Assembly (NCBI RefSeq): GCF_910591885.1
Contig: NC_063277.1
Location: forward strand, 434,001-498,000
Direction of reading: 5' to 3'
Source of the DNA: Bombus terrestris
Lineage: Eukaryota; Arthropoda; Insecta; Hymenoptera; Apidae
Length of the DNA: 64,000 nt
Made by a program: the position numbers and the translations under genes. Below, one piece after another: positions 1-13,103 of the stretch; positions within the stretch are counted from its first letter, which is position 1; each line of letters opens with the position of its first letter. The notes under the pieces are model-generated. The model was not told the origin of the DNA. It saw only the letters and a list, made by a program, of their open reading frames with translations, and did not search any database.

Positions 1-666
1 TTCTATTAAATATATATATATATATATGTCGAATTGTCGTTTGGATTTCGAGCGCGAGACGATTCTTCGTTAGCATTTGCCATCATGATGTTCAATAAAG
101 GTTGTATTTACATAAAATTATATTTCTTTACAAAGTTTGATAAATAATTAGTTTAACGGTTAACTAAGATAACAAACAATAAGTAAACAAATGCTTTTAA
201 TAATATTCTTGGGTTCTGTAACGAATCCACGGTCAACGGGAAACTTTCTGTACGTTTTAATATATTTTTGATAGCACACTGACACGTTCACTCAGGCACA
301 GGGTTTCTCTAAGACTCACTCCAAGACGATGACAGTAAACTCTCCAAGGAGGTTGCAAAATAAAAGACAGATACAGTTACATATATCAAATACATATCGA
401 TCGGGAATATCAACAAATTCCCAAGCACCGTAACTAGGCAGTTCCACATAAACCAGCATTGCTCCTGATCAAGACTTGATTGTTTATACAGCGTATCCCT
501 TAACACTGGAACCTCCTTTGTAAAACATTTCGTTCATCCCGTGACCGTGGCTACGTTCGGCGACCAGTTATGTCACCCCGAGCCCAAGTATTGAGAAATC
601 TTCCAAAAGAAAGGCTCGATGTCTCTACATCTCCGACATATATATATATACACACACACACATATG

Positions 667-729
<63 letters not shown>

Positions 730-839
730 TATGAATTTAAAAACTTTAGATTGTATTTACCTAACTTGTATTAAATTAATATCAGATATTTAACTCTTCT
801 TTCGCGTTGTCTGGTTTTAAAAGAATAAGTTATACATAC
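1..839. other. Non-coding: BuGZ intron sequence
   Basis: Lies downstream of the last visible BuGZ donor on the minus strand. No glycine/proline-rich coding continuation or acceptor followed by BuGZ-like sequence was found. It contains an (AT)n run at 669-725 and an AT/AC stretch just before it. A 65-codon minus-strand open frame at 309-506 has no recognisable features and is treated as chance. Confidence 0.6.
669..725. repeat. (AT)n microsatellite
   Basis: About 57 bp of near-perfect AT dinucleotides, preceded by a short ATAC/AC stretch. It sits inside the inferred BuGZ intron. Confidence 0.95.
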
Positions 840-2071
840 CCAGGACCCATAAAAGGTGGACCTACAGGACCCATAGGTCCCATCATATGATGCATGGGTG
901 GTGGGAACGATCCCATTGGTGGCATACCAGGATGAGCTGCCATACCTGGCATTACACCTGGCATCATGTTGGAACCTGTAGGCATTGCTCCTGGTGCAGA
1001 ACCTAATAAACCTTCTGGTTTTGTTTTTTTTCGAACTGGTTCATCTTCGCCAGAACTTGGTGAGCCAGGTCTACCTCCATTTCTTTGTCTTTCATGCTCT
1101 TTCGCATCGTTTGGTGGTATGCCTTCCATACCATAAATTTCTATTTCAATATTGCTTCGATTCGGCAAAGAATTAGGTACCTTGTCTATCGCTTCTTTAT
1201 GTACCTAAAAAATTGGGACAATATTGTAATCTTTTGGTATCTACGTATCTTCAAATTTTTAAATTGTATAACAATGTATTCATGTATTATATAGCCAATA
1301 ACATTACCTGCATACAATGTATACTAAGTCCTGGTCCCGTATAAAGCTTCTTATGACATATGTGGCATTTGAAATGTTTTGCTTTCTGGTGTTGTATAAG
1401 AATCTTTTCATCTTCAAATTCTCTATTACAATACCTTAATAAATTGGTTAAGAACAATATGAAAGTATAAAAATAAACAGATATCACTCAATAATCTGGA
1501 TAATTAACATAGATGTATTCAAAATACATATCTATTGCGTATTTTTATATCAACCATTTTCAACTTATCTATAAGATTGATAGAAATGTAATGATTTATA
1601 ACAATAAAAATAATATAATTTGCCATGTGTTTAAACATATGTGCATGTCTGACATTAGTATTAATTAAATGCTAATGTTAATACATAGTAATAAAATGAA
1701 AAAAAATTTGGACTGATATATTTTTAATTCTTCAATAATTTAATTTGTATGGAATTATGTAATAAATATGAGTTATTTATGAAGCTATAAATTTTATTAT
1801 TTCTCATATAATCCTTCAATTTAATTTAATAATTCAATGAAGATCAAGAAATAATTTTTTTGTACTTTTATAATAACATCTTAAAAGGTTAATTCTCTTT
1901 AAACAAGATATAACATAGAAATATATATAAGATATATAGAAAATGAACAATATAATTAACACTGTTAATTCATTATAGTTTACTTCAAGTCCAAATTTTG
2001 TTTCAATGATTTAAAAAAGATATTTATATATATATATCTTTTTTAATGTGTGTGTAATATTATATGTAGAT

Positions 2072-2117
<46 letters not shown>

Positions 2118-2831
2118 ATCTTCCAGAAACGTATCAAACATAACACAGGAATATATAATAAAATATATGTATATAAATCTTGATTTTTAAATTAATTCTT
2201 TTTATTATATTTGATGGGATGAACATAATCAAAATAATATAAAAATAATTTTCCAATTTTAAATCTTTTATTATTCAAATTCTCTTAAAAGATAAAAATA
2301 AATACTTGAATATTATTTCATAATAACAATTAAAGATATATATCTTTTCTTTTACTTTACTAAATAATATAGCAACTCGCCCAAAATAAGATATCAGAAG
2401 GAGCATTTGTGAGATTTTTCTCAACAAATACTTTACTAATATGAGATTGAACAATCTATCATATTTCGTATATATAAATACCTTCACAATTACGAAAAAA
2501 ATATATAGTCAAATATAGTTACTAACGAAATATCGATTTCTTACGTATTCAGCCACTTTAACTCGTCACAGGCTTTTACTGAGCGGGTTAAAAATGTTCT
2601 ACGATAAATTAGGTACTTTCGAATTTCAAACTGAGATGTAGCAATAAGATATGATACAAACATTAATAGAATGTTAAAATACTTAAACTCATACGATTAT
2701 AAGAATAATGTAATTGTAATTTTGATTTATGATCTAAAAATATAGTTACGTAAAGTATCCTCTAATAAAGGATATTTTAAAAAAGGATACCAACACCAGG
2801 GTCTTGATTGCTTCTTCTTTTTGCGTCCCAT
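840..2831 (-). CDS. BuGZ: BuGZ / ZNF207 zinc-finger protein, 5' part (3' end outside window)
   Basis: In animals this family binds microtubules and the checkpoint protein BUB3 and supports chromosome alignment. Three coding exons read on the minus strand: 2791-2831, 1308-1434 and 840-1204. Each has GT..AG borders and they join in frame. The protein starts MGRKKKKQSRPWCWYC, the family's hallmark N-terminus, followed by two closely spaced C2H2 fingers (CxxC...HxxxxH, residues about 15-55) with the block DEKILIQHQKAKHFKCHICH. Next comes the conserved IEIEIYGMEGIPP segment, then a short basic stretch and a Gly/Pro/Met-rich low-complexity region, as in the known low-complexity part of BuGZ. The last exon ends at a GTATGT donor at 839-834. 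No later exon is visible in 1-839, so the BUB3-binding GLEBS motif must lie outside the window. The family call is very safe; about 177 residues are visible. Confidence 0.93.
1435..2790 (-). other. BuGZ first intron
   Basis: Separates the 14-residue first exon from the zinc-finger exon. It starts at GTATCC (2790 downward) and ends at TTAAG just above 1434. The content is AT-rich, with a (GT)n(AT)n microsatellite at 2074-2118 and nothing else recognisable. Confidence 0.8.
2074..2118. repeat. (GT)n(AT)n microsatellite
   Basis: A compound dinucleotide run of about 45 bp within the first BuGZ intron. Confidence 0.9.
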
Positions 2832-3879
2832 ATTCTCTTATCAACTTTTACCAATTAAAAATTAATAAAAATATGCCACTAAACGTTTTACGCCCACGTA
2901 GTAAGAATTCAACTCGCAAAGTAACTGCAGTGCACACACACGACGTAAAAATCGACGATGTAAAATGGCGACTGCATCTTTTCCGTATTTGACGGAAGGA
3001 ACTATAACCAATAGTGTTACTTAAAAATTACTAGTTCATACGACTAAATTTTCCCTAACGATATTCTAGTTTGAACATGCTTGAACAGAGAGGAAATTTT
3101 CTTTCTGGCTTGAATAAGAGCAATGACGAGCACATTATAGTACTAAACTACTAAAGTATTTATGTTTTTCATTGAATAAACACGAAAAGATCATTGTTAA
3201 TAAGCAAAAGCTTTTTCTTTGTATAATTTAAAACCGTTTTATGTAAATACATTATGATCTGAAAAAACACTATATTTGCATTTAAAAATAAATTTTTTCC
3301 TAATTTAAAATTTTTAAATATTTTTTTGCTTATTTACAATTTTTAAACATGTAGTTTGTCAGAACAATTATTTAAGTAGAAATTTATCCATACTATTTTA
3401 TAATAATCATTTCATAATATTTCAATTTCTTTTAAGTAGGTTTTGATATTATTGTCCTATTTATTCCATCAACTATGTTATATATGTTATAATATATATG
3501 TATATGCATAAAATTATATACAAATATTTATGGAGATATACAAACTACATACATATATACAAATCAATGTTTCATATAGTAACATGAACACATTCTACAT
3601 AAATGCGGATAATATATATATATTTATAATTATTAATTTAATATCATGAAAAGCAAAATAATACTAAAAGGGCAAATTAAACAAATGAAAAAATAAGTAT
3701 ATATATCAATCTAAAAAATATTAATATAGATATTATCATCTATAATTACATTTTATGTTTATGTCAAAATAAAAAATAAAATCTGCATGAGAATTTTACA
3801 ATGACGATCATTTTAACATATTTCCAATATTTTAAAAATATAAATATAGAAGTATTTTATAAACAATAAGAGACCTCCG
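2832..3879. other. Intergenic: BuGZ upstream region and zinc-finger gene 3' flank
   Basis: About 1 kb between two minus-strand genes. It should hold the BuGZ promoter (2832 to about 3050) and the 3' UTR of the zinc-finger gene. The rest is AT-rich with no repeat or RNA gene that I recognise. Confidence 0.6.
2962..2972 (+). promoter_or_regulatory. YY1/Pho-like motif upstream of BuGZ
   Basis: AAAATGGCGAC lies about 130 bp upstream of the BuGZ start codon at 2831. It matches the core ATGGC of the YY1/Pleiohomeotic site, a common element near transcription starts of housekeeping genes. The match is by eye only and a transcription start here is inferred. Confidence 0.35.
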
Positions 3880-6581
3880 TTAGCTGCAAATCCTTTGTTT
3901 TAATGGAAGATCACTTTCTGAATCACTGGATTCATTAGTAGCACCAGGTTCATCATCTGAAGAAGAATAATCCTTTTGTTCTACTTCTACATTCTCTTGT
4001 GTTCTCTTAGGCTATAAAATAATAAATTTCATTAATTGTGTTGGTAAATTCAATCAATATATATAATTGAGGAAAAAATAAATTTAATTGATACCTTTGG
4101 CCAATTTTTAGCAGGCCTTTTTGTAGTATTAGTTTTTGGAACATATTTGTCAGCAACTCCTTCGACGCGCCTAATATCAAAATCTTGATCTACTTTTGTT
4201 ACAGTTTGCAATCTTTGTTCTTCTGATGTTACATATAGATCATCTGGTTGATGATAACTGTTATGCGTTTCATATGCTCTTTTACTGCAAAATAGAGCAG
4301 CGCATACTGTACATTTTATTAAATCTTCTGGAACAGCTTCTCTTTCTTCCTATTAATTATAAAGGTAAAATGTTAAACATAATGCACCTGTAACAAAATT
4401 TGCTTATTTAATATTTATTTATATTGTTTTACTTGAGTATGAGCTCTTTCCAAGTGTCGTTGCAAATTGAATTTTATAATATATTCAGCACCGCACAAAT
4501 GACAGTAATACACGCTGAGAGCATCATTCATTGAATTTACTTTGATTTTATTGCTAGGAGGTGGTGTTGCTATTGGTTGAAATAAATGTACCATCCTATA
4601 AATTAAATTATTAGATATAATTTAAAATTATTTAAAAATAAAAATCATAAAAAATATTATAGAAAAGATTTACAACCTTTTATGTATAGAACGGTAATGA
4701 TAATCTAAAGCTTTTTCATTATAAAACAATACATCACATTCTTCACATTTCTTATGTTGTTCTTTTCTCTCACTTTCAGATGAATCATGCGATGCTTGAT
4801 GATTATCCCTGTGTGTCTAATAAAAAATGAGTAGTTTATAAAATTAAAGAAGAAACATATATTATGTAGAAATAGAAACATACTTTTAGAGGAAATTGCA
4901 TCCCACAATAATGACAATAAAATTTTGTTGGTGAATTAGGATGGACTTTAAATCTATGTCGTATTGTTGCACTAATTGAATCAAATGCTTGACCACATAC
5001 ATCACATTGGGTATCAGCGTTTTTGCTTCTTTTGACGGGTTTACCACGAGTATCTATTTCTTTGTTGGCATGTTTCCTATATACACAGTATATTCACATG
5101 TAATTAAATTTTTTATTTTTAAAACATCATTTCAATAACAAACTCAATAAAACTTGTTTTAATTTTGTTTTCTTCTTTTTCTAGTAATAAATTATTAGGA
5201 AATCTATGAACAAAACAAAATTTGACATATTATATCAAAATTATATATTAGAATATAGAGAAACTGAACAATCTCTGTTCCTCTTCTACATGCATGTATA
5301 AATTTATCTTATAATAATGCACTATTAAAAAAAATCTTTCTCTTATGAATATAAAATTTCAATTGTTAGTAATAAAATCATAATAGCTAAAATATAGTTA
5401 AACAAAATATATAATCCAATATATAGCTAATATTTGAAATACTTAATAAATCATTTTTTATAATAAAAAAAGATTTAAGGAGCTTCACATTCTTTGATAA
5501 TACTGTTTCTGTTAATTTTCTAACTTGCTAACATTCGTTTTGCAATACAACTAACAAAATGATATGAAAATTAAATGTATCATAAACTAATGTGTGAAAT
5601 ATATTTAATTTCTATTTATTGGAATAAAACATAGAATATAGTAATATTCCATGTATTACATTTTGCTTATATATTTATTTGATCATAAAATACAAGATAA
5701 TTTTTAAATGAATAAATATTTATGAATTTTCGGCCTAAAACTGTTAAAATCTGCAAAAATGAAAATGCAAAATTTAAAATTAAATATATCATTTTAAAAT
5801 AAATATAACTTTAAATATTATTATAATAAAATTGTTCTAAACTTAAATATTATTTTAATCTCTAAATGATGAAAACGGAAGTGAATATAAAATATAATTA
5901 ACAAAATAAAATATATTTTTCATATAAAATATATTGTTGATTCATCTTACATTATTAATTATTAAGTAATAACTATACTAAATTTTAAATAATGTAACAA
6001 TTATTTAAAACATTTTCCAAATATTTACTATCAATCCAATTAAAATTTTATTTACACAAAGGGCAAATTATATATATAAATACAATGTTTCTCCCGAAAA
6101 ATGTTACTTTTTAGTAAATGTATGAATAATCTAATAGAATCCATCACAGTTAGTAAAAATTTGTTTAATTCTATGTTCCATATAATTATTTGTAATTACA
6201 TCATTGTAACTTGTGTTATTATTATAATTATTATCATAATAAAAATACCTTTATACCGAAAGCAAAAAAGAAAACGCAAGCAATTGGAAAAATAGCGCGA
6301 ACTCTTATTACTCTATCGGTAATATAGCTGAATATTATCATTAACGTATTTAAAAATATTTTTATTTATTATAATGTTTTTATTTCGGAATGTGCATTGG
6401 AATAGGATGGAAAAATAGGTTGTACGTATAAAAATATCCTTCTTTTATGAAATTGCTTGCTTGGTTATGAACATATCAAATAGAATAGTTTCTTTTAGTA
6501 CCTAAAATGCTCCTGCAAAGCTTCCTTGGATTCTAATTTTGAGTCACACAAAACGCAATTGTATTGGCCTTTAGCACTCAT
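3880..6581 (-). CDS. C2H2 zinc-finger protein, six fingers, 320 aa
   Basis: Six exons on the minus strand: 6502-6581, 4884-5076, 4677-4816, 4433-4595, 4095-4349 and 3880-4011. All have GT..AG borders and together give 321 codons including TAA. The start ATG at 6581 is followed at once by the first finger (CVLC at residues 9-12, which closes with HFRKH across the first splice). Five more Cys2His2-type units follow: CDVC, CHYC, CEEC, CHLC and CTVC, each with a spaced histidine pair. Three of the five introns fall within finger sequence. The fingers are degenerate and widely spaced rather than in a tandem linker array. The C-terminus is acidic and serine-rich (SSSDDE, NESSDSESD), ending in LKQRICS. 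Probably a nuclear DNA- or RNA-binding protein. I do not recognise an orthologue and propose no function. Confidence 0.85.
5077..6501 (-). other. Large first intron of the zinc-finger gene
   Basis: A 1.4 kb intron, much longer than the gene's other introns (68-119 bp). Very AT-rich with short A and T runs. No exon-like or repeat structure was recognised, and a 64-codon open frame at 6101-6295 is low-complexity Ile/Lys and treated as chance. Confidence 0.7.
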
Positions 6582-6729
6582 TTAGGCGCGAATTCTTATT
6601 TCAAAAAGACATTAGAAATTACCGGACGTCTTTGCGCCAGGTAGTATAACATATAAGTTCTTCACGTTTTAGTATTCTGTCGTAATAGGTATGTTCAATT
6701 GATCACGATCCGTAACAATGTAATCTTCG

Positions 6730-6747
6730 TTTTTTTTTTTTTTTTTT
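6730..6747. repeat. Poly(T) tract
   Basis: About 18 consecutive T residues in the zinc-finger gene upstream region. Confidence 0.9.
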
Positions 6748-6863
6748 AAAACATTATCGTTTTCCAATATATACGGCATTCATTCGTGTTTGAATGTAAA
6801 AAATTTTATAGAACTCACGTCCGCGTAGAAAAATCAATTTTCGGCCATTTTATTGGATTGAAA

Positions 6864-6876
6864 GTCGCGCCACCTA
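6864..6876 (-). promoter_or_regulatory. CTCF-like motif
   Basis: Reads TAGGTGGCGCGAC on the minus strand, matching the insect CTCF core AGGTGGCGC. It lies about 285 bp upstream of the zinc-finger gene start and toward the deltex 3' end. Identified by eye; binding is inference. Confidence 0.35.
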
Positions 6877-7512
6877 TCGTATACTACTCAAAAAAATACA
6901 AAACGATCTGTTTCTTTGGAAGAATGTTAACATATAGCAATTTAAAATTGAATAACAGTAAATTATAAGAATATATAATTATAAAGGTCACGAAATTTTT
7001 ATAAATATATAATTTTACACAATTCAATTCCATATAAAATATATGTATTTTTCTTATTTTAGAATACATATGAACCGTATATTCGTATTTTAATATACTT
7101 ATCTCTTATAGAGATTTATATTCATATATCCGTATAATTTCTTTTCTCTAATACATTACAGGAAAACTAATGTTTATATATAAATATTTACTACTTTTCT
7201 GAATCATTACATGAAACAGAAATAAACTAGCAAGTAAACTAAAAATATGAATAAAACGTAATTGTCTGTCGCGTTGCGCAGTGTATGTGCATCACAATTA
7301 TGTTACACATAAGAAACTAAAATTGGCTTTGGATAAGTTATAAATTTTTAATACTATTACCTTTGCATCGTTTGATTACTTTAAAAAAAGTGACATTAAC
7401 TGAACACACAGTGCGGAATCTACGGCATTATATTAAATTATAAGTCTACTGAATATTTAATATTACTTGTAAAATTTGATCTCATATAATGTATTAAGTA
7501 GAAGTTGTTACT

Positions 7513-9878
7513 TCATTGTAATTCCTGGTACAATGTAGGTGATGATTGCCCATCTGTTACGCCCTGAGCTGCTAGTTCAGCTAATGTTCTTTCAAGGTAA
7601 CTTTTATCAGGGTAACCATGACCAGTTGTTGATGGTCCCAGTTCAGTCTTATGATGAATTTCATTCCATGTTACTACATCTTCTCTTCCAGTAGTTATCG
7701 ATCGTCCGATTGTAAATATAAGTTTTCGTTCAAATGCAATTTGTAGCAATCTTAAAACTCTACGACCTAAATTATTGTCTGGAAGGTAACATATACGTGG
7801 AAAGCCTACAGCGTAATAAGCTTGACCAGGATTGGGATGTTCATTTCCTTGAATTCCTGATGGAATGCTGAAATTGAGCATTTATTTAAATGAAATAGTT
7901 ATTTCTCAAATATATTGGGGTGATCTGTAATTACTGGACGAAGTTCCTAATCTACTTACTCATAGGTTATCTGAATTGTATTTGTATTTGGGAAACCAGG
8001 CAGTGCTCGGAGTATTCTTGTCCAATTCATAGTTCCAGGAGGTTGATTTCCTCTTTTTTCACCATAAATTAAACGACAGACAGGGCACTGTATATACATA
8101 GGAGGTTGTTGACAACTAAGCATTGCATTCAAACATGCTAAATGTAATCTATGTTTACAGCGAGTTAACTCTACTGTTAGTGGTTCTGGCGTACCCAGAC
8201 AGACAGGACAAGAGTCGCAATTATCACTTTCTACTACTTTCACATATTGGGAAATAACATCAGATTCAGTATCTACATCTGAACAAAGTAAATTCATGTA
8301 GTGTTATATAAAACTATGAGAAAGTATGATAAGGATAAAAGTAAATTAAAGGAAGTATGATAAATTACTCAAAATGGCATCTTTGAAAGCGTCATCACTT
8401 CCTACACTGCTGTCCAATAAATCTATTGGATTTTCATGACTCAAATATGTAGAAACTGTATCAACACTTGGCCTTCGTCCACTTTTTGTACTACTAGAAT
8501 CTACATCCAATGCACTATCCCAAGTTTTTCTTTTTTGTCCAGATTCGATACTTGTAATTGAATTATTATTTTCTACTCCATGTTTATTACTAAATATATT
8601 AAAATTACTCAAAATAACACGAGCTATGTTTGATGGACCGGTATCTCCACTTTTGCTCTAATAATATATGTAAAATTATCATCATATAATGATATTATAT
8701 TATCATATTTATAATATTAGTAACAGATGCTCTTTCGTACCTTTTTATTGTTCTTTTTTGTATTTCCAGCAGATGACTTTTTATGTGTGATTTTTGTAGT
8801 TAAATTTTTAACAATTGCAGATGTCGCTTTTATTTCAGAAATAGCTTGTAATTCTTCTAAAGCAACTTTGACTAAAGGATAAGGTGCTTGCTGAATACGT
8901 CGTATCGATCTTACATATCCAGTGCAACAACGAACTTGAGTCAAATTACAAAAATTTATGATATAAGGAAAACCTAAATAAGTCTTAGACACATCAATAG
9001 TTTTATCACCCTAAAATAAAAAATAAAATTTTTATAATTGTGATTAATTTATAATCTTTATTTTTCTTCATAATGTTCTTATTTACTCTTGCCCATGCTT
9101 CTTCTATCAAGCATTGCACTTCCATATCATATGTATGCCAATCATCTGTGTCACCAGCCCACTCCCATTTAGCCCCTTTACCAGCTGGTGAACTTGGAAG
9201 ATAAAATTTTCTTCTAATATTATGCGTTTCATTTCCATCCTCACTACATTGTGTTTTAGTTTTTAAATTTATATAATACCTATTTAAAGCAATAGAAATA
9301 TATTTTTTTTGTATATAAATAAATGTTTTTTTCTGTATATAAGTAAAGATAAAAGTTTATTATATGTATACATTGATATTCAAAACTATATATATATCTA
9401 AAATTATAATATTATATAAACTTAAGTATAAAATGTTTCTAATTTAGTTCTTTTTCAGTTTCAATAATAGTCATAGGAATAATTATAATGTTAAGTTATT
9501 TATGTTACCATTATCAATTATCAATATCCTGAAATATAAAACTAAATGAAATTATATTTCTTTTATGCTTTATACTTTTTTTTTTATAACTTTCCCTGAA
9601 ACAATCTTTGACGTAAACATGTTTTATTTATATTTGTAGAAAAATAAGAAAGCTTTCAAGCGGACTTAAGTATATCGGAATCTTTGGTTACATATATTAA
9701 ATTCAAACCTATCCAAATTAGGATCTGCATCATTCAGGAAGACCCGGGTTAATTTTTTACAATGTGCTCTCTCAAGATGTTGCGACACCGCAGGACTATA
9801 AGGTCTCCAACGTCCGTGACGATTTTCCCATTCCCACACAACAACAGCATGACCATGTTCTTGCGCCTGGGCGTTCAT
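7513..9878 (-). CDS. dx: Deltex, E3 ubiquitin ligase of the Notch pathway, 531 aa
   Basis: Deltex proteins bind the Notch ankyrin repeats through two WWE domains and transfer ubiquitin through a RING plus Deltex C-terminal (DTC) module. Six minus-strand exons (9709-9878, 9087-9279, 8741-9010, 8369-8657, 7960-8278, 7513-7867) join in frame to 532 codons including TGA. WWE1 lies at about residues 5-75 (VVVWEWENRHGRWRPYSP). WWE2 lies at about 80-160 (KWEWAGDTDDWHTYDMEVQ). A low-complexity linker with KKSSAGNTKKNNKK and serine-rich stretches spans about 180-307. The RING lies at about 331-385 (CPVC, then CKHRLHLAC, then CPVC). DTC follows to the end, with IQGNEHPNPGQAYYAVGFPR and TTGHGYPD. Drosophila Deltex is longer, mainly through linker sequence; here the proline-rich SH3-ligand linker is reduced. 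It is divergent from USP30, with 1.16 kb between start codons. Gene call very safe. Confidence 0.95.
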
Positions 9879-11041
9879 TTTCTTAAAAATTTACTTAAAA
9901 ATTTCACATGCACGCGCAACACATATTTGCGCAGTCAAAACGTGAAAACATTTTCAATTTTTTTGCATTCAGCCTAATTTATCTCACTACACAAACACAT
10001 GCGTCAACGTATATGTACATACAAATAAATTCATGTATATCACACCATTCATATTGTAATCTAAATTACAATATCAAAATATACAAATGAACTTTAATAA
10101 TGAATTTAATAATGAATAACGATTTATCTACTGAAAGAATTACATAAAATAAATTCTATTCCATACTTCATATTATCTTATTTGTAATAAATTAACGATT
10201 AATGAATAACGAACATAAAGCGAATAACTTCGCCTGAAGTACGCGCAATTTTAAGCATCGAATAATCGCAATATCGATGATCGACTTTGAATAATCGTAT
10301 TTAAAAATTCTTGTTACTTAAATTTATGTAAATGTTATAAAAGTTGATTTAGGATACTTTGAATCATATATCTCACTATTTTTAATTAAAGTTATCATAA
10401 TAGTTTAAAACATTTATACATATATATATATATACATATAATATAATTATTTGTTTTCTGTTTTATTATTTATTGTCCCATTTATCTTTAATGATATCTT
10501 ATAATAATACTTTATTAACTATTATACAATATTACTTTTATAAATCTAGCAAAAATTTTTATTGTTAACATTTATATAGTCTCCATAAAAATCTATATCT
10601 ACTTGCATGTATATGTATTACGTGTATTCATGATGTCAAATGAATGTTTGGTCAGAGCATCGTGTGTATACAATTATATCGTTTATGATTTATAAAACTG
10701 TGATTTTTTATGAAGAAGACATTAATTTCAAATCAATACAATCGAGAGTAACACATAAACTTGTATATAATAAATGAATCATATTTCTTTGTATTATTAT
10801 TGTGTAAAGGTTCAAAGTATGATTAAAATTATTTTCGTAAATGCAACTTATAACTTGCTTTAATAAACTTTAAACGAACTATGAAAATACTGAGAAATTA
10901 ATTATTCGTATTACAAAAGATTAATAACTTGAGAAAGATATGCATATGTGTTAATGGATATGTTTGTTCTCTGAAGTAACGTGTAGGTTAGCTTTTGCAG
11001 TTTTTCAAGAAATTTCTAATTTCAACGAACATTCGAAGAAT
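9879..11041. other. Intergenic: shared upstream region of deltex and USP30
   Basis: Divergent head-to-head arrangement, so both promoters should lie here. Very AT-rich with a short (TA)n run near 10420-10440. No clear TATA or initiator can be assigned. An upstream in-frame ATG for USP30 occurs at 10964. Confidence 0.6.
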
Positions 11042-13103
11042 ATGGATGTAGAAAAAGTTGCTGTATTTGCCAGTGTAGGATTTGCAATAGCCATTGCAGC
11101 ATTTGTTATATGGGGTCCATCTCCTAAACCTCGAAAAAAAGGTATAGTGCGAAATATATTTAATTTCTTACAATTGTCCAGGAGAAAGATATTATATGTT
11201 ATAATTTATGTATTCTTTTAGGAACAGTTATTGGAATCAATAATTTAGGATACACTTGCTTCTTGAATTCACTTTTGCAAGCTTTGGCGGCTTGTCCAAT
11301 TTTTATTGGATGGTTAAAGAAACAATATGAAACAAATGCGAAAGTTAATTTTATTTCGACTTCATTATCTGTTTTTGAAAGTATGTTGCTAATTTAACAA
11401 AATGTCCTTAATTTTATTAATTCTTTACTATAAAAATGATGACTGATATTTTATTAAAAAATAAATTATAGTAAGAATTTTTAATTCATTAAATTCAATT
11501 TACTAAATTTAAAGATTTATTAATTCAAATACTATAAATAATATATATATATTATTATGGAATGTGTAATATAAATTTTTTTTTATTAGAAATCAATGGA
11601 TATACGGAAGATTTATATGGTGATGTAACACCAATTGAAATAATTTCTTCACTTGGTAGTCAATGGAAATTTGCACCTGGTCATCAGGATGTACATGAGC
11701 TATTTCATGTAGTTCTCAGTGCGTTGCAAGCAGAAATTCAACATGGAAATAGGGTATGCTTACAAACTAAAAGTTATCAAACTAAAGTTATATTGAATCG
11801 TTTAAAATGCATTATTGTTTAGTATACTACATAATATATTAAGTAGTTTGAGAAAACTTTCAAATTTATATGACATATTTTTAAATCTTTAAAGTAAAAA
11901 GACTAAATAACAAGTTAAATATATCTACAACAAATGATTTCAGAAAGGTTGTTTGTCTGATGCTTTACCACAAAGTACAATAATGATATCAGATACAAAG
12001 AAATTGGGTGATCCTTTATCATTTAGAAGTGTATCTTGTAATGATATTGTATCAGCTAACAAAAGTCCTAACATTCCAAATGGTTTTGATAGAAATTGCA
12101 ACAATCATGTAATATCTTCGACGACATCCATATCAAGTATTCCTATGGCATATAATAAGCCAGGTATAATCCTTGCTAGGTCTTCAGAACTACTTTCAAA
12201 AAATGTTGGAGTTGAGGAAAATAAAGAATCCTTTAAACCGTGGAACTCCTTATGTACTATGTCATTTTCTATTGCTCCACCAATATCGATAGTAGTACAT
12301 CCATTTTCTGGCTTATTAACTAGTCAATTACAATGCAGTTGCTGTAAATGGAAGGTTAGTCTTTTATTTTAATTAGAATTTTACTTTACTTTAATACAAC
12401 ATACTAAATTATAAAAAAAAACAAATAAGAATATCTTTTGTAGTCTGCAGTACATTATGACAAACTTGAAACAGTTTCTTTACCTTTGCCTCCTTTGGGT
12501 CCACATATTAAATCATATCACACATTGGAAGAATTATTAACGCGTTTTGTAACCAGTGAAATTGTCCAAGACGTTTCATGTGACGGATGCGGAATGCGTT
12601 GTTTAGCTACTAAAACCTTAACTCTAGGCAAACTCCCTAAATGTTTATGTTTACATATATCAAGAACTACATGGAGCTCTTCAGGAATACCAATTAAGAG
12701 AGATGATCCAGTCAAATTTCCTGAAGTACTAACTTTAGATCCTTATACTTTTATAGAAACAAAAAAGCGAAACGCACGGGTATGATATACAATATAATGT
12801 ATCAAATATATATGTTTGCTAGTCACAAATTTAATATGAAATATGAATTGATAGGGTGATCCTGAAGCAACAACGTTACTTACGAATCGAACAACACTAC
12901 AAGATAAACATAAGTATCAATTGCGTGCAATTGTAGAACATCGCGGACCTGTTGATTCTGGACATTTTGTTTGTTATAGACGAGGAAATAAAGCCAATCA
13001 GTGGTTGTATACTTCGGATAATGTAGTTGAGAGCATATCCTTGATTGAAGTTTTATGTGCCACACCATATCTTCTCTTTTACGAGCGTATTAATAGCATA
13101 TAA
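11042..13103 (+). CDS. Usp30: USP30-type mitochondrial outer-membrane deubiquitinase, 472 aa
   Basis: USP30 removes ubiquitin from outer-membrane proteins and opposes PINK1/Parkin mitophagy. Exons: 11042-11141, 11222-11380, 11590-11753, 11944-12354, 12444-12779 and 12855-13103, 473 codons including TAA. A single membrane anchor lies at residues 6-25 (VAVFASVGFAIAIAAFVIWG), followed by a basic segment, as in vertebrate USP30. The catalytic Cys box is GYTCFLNSLLQ (Cys46). The QDVHELFHV box follows. Two zinc-ribbon cysteine pairs are present (CSCC and CDGC). The His box is DSGHFVCY (His427). The third catalytic position is serine in WLYTSDNV (Ser444), the distinctive USP30 feature in place of Asp/Asn. 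An in-frame ATG at 10964 would add 26 residues. I prefer 11042 because it places the anchor at the extreme N-terminus and the extra residues look untypical, but this is not settled. Confidence 0.92.

Larger units (their letters stand above)
6582..7512. other. Intergenic: zinc-finger gene promoter side and deltex 3' flank
   Basis: Holds the likely upstream region of the zinc-finger gene, with an inverted CCAAT-type motif and a GGCCATTTT motif at about 6842-6856, and the 3' UTR of deltex. Nothing else is recognised. Confidence 0.55.

Noticed and set aside
9762..9977. Plus-strand open frame opposite the first deltex exon
   Set aside because: Antisense shadow of the WWE-coding exon.
12518..13068. 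Minus-strand open frames opposite USP30 exons 5 and 6
   Set aside because: Antisense shadows of well-supported coding exons.
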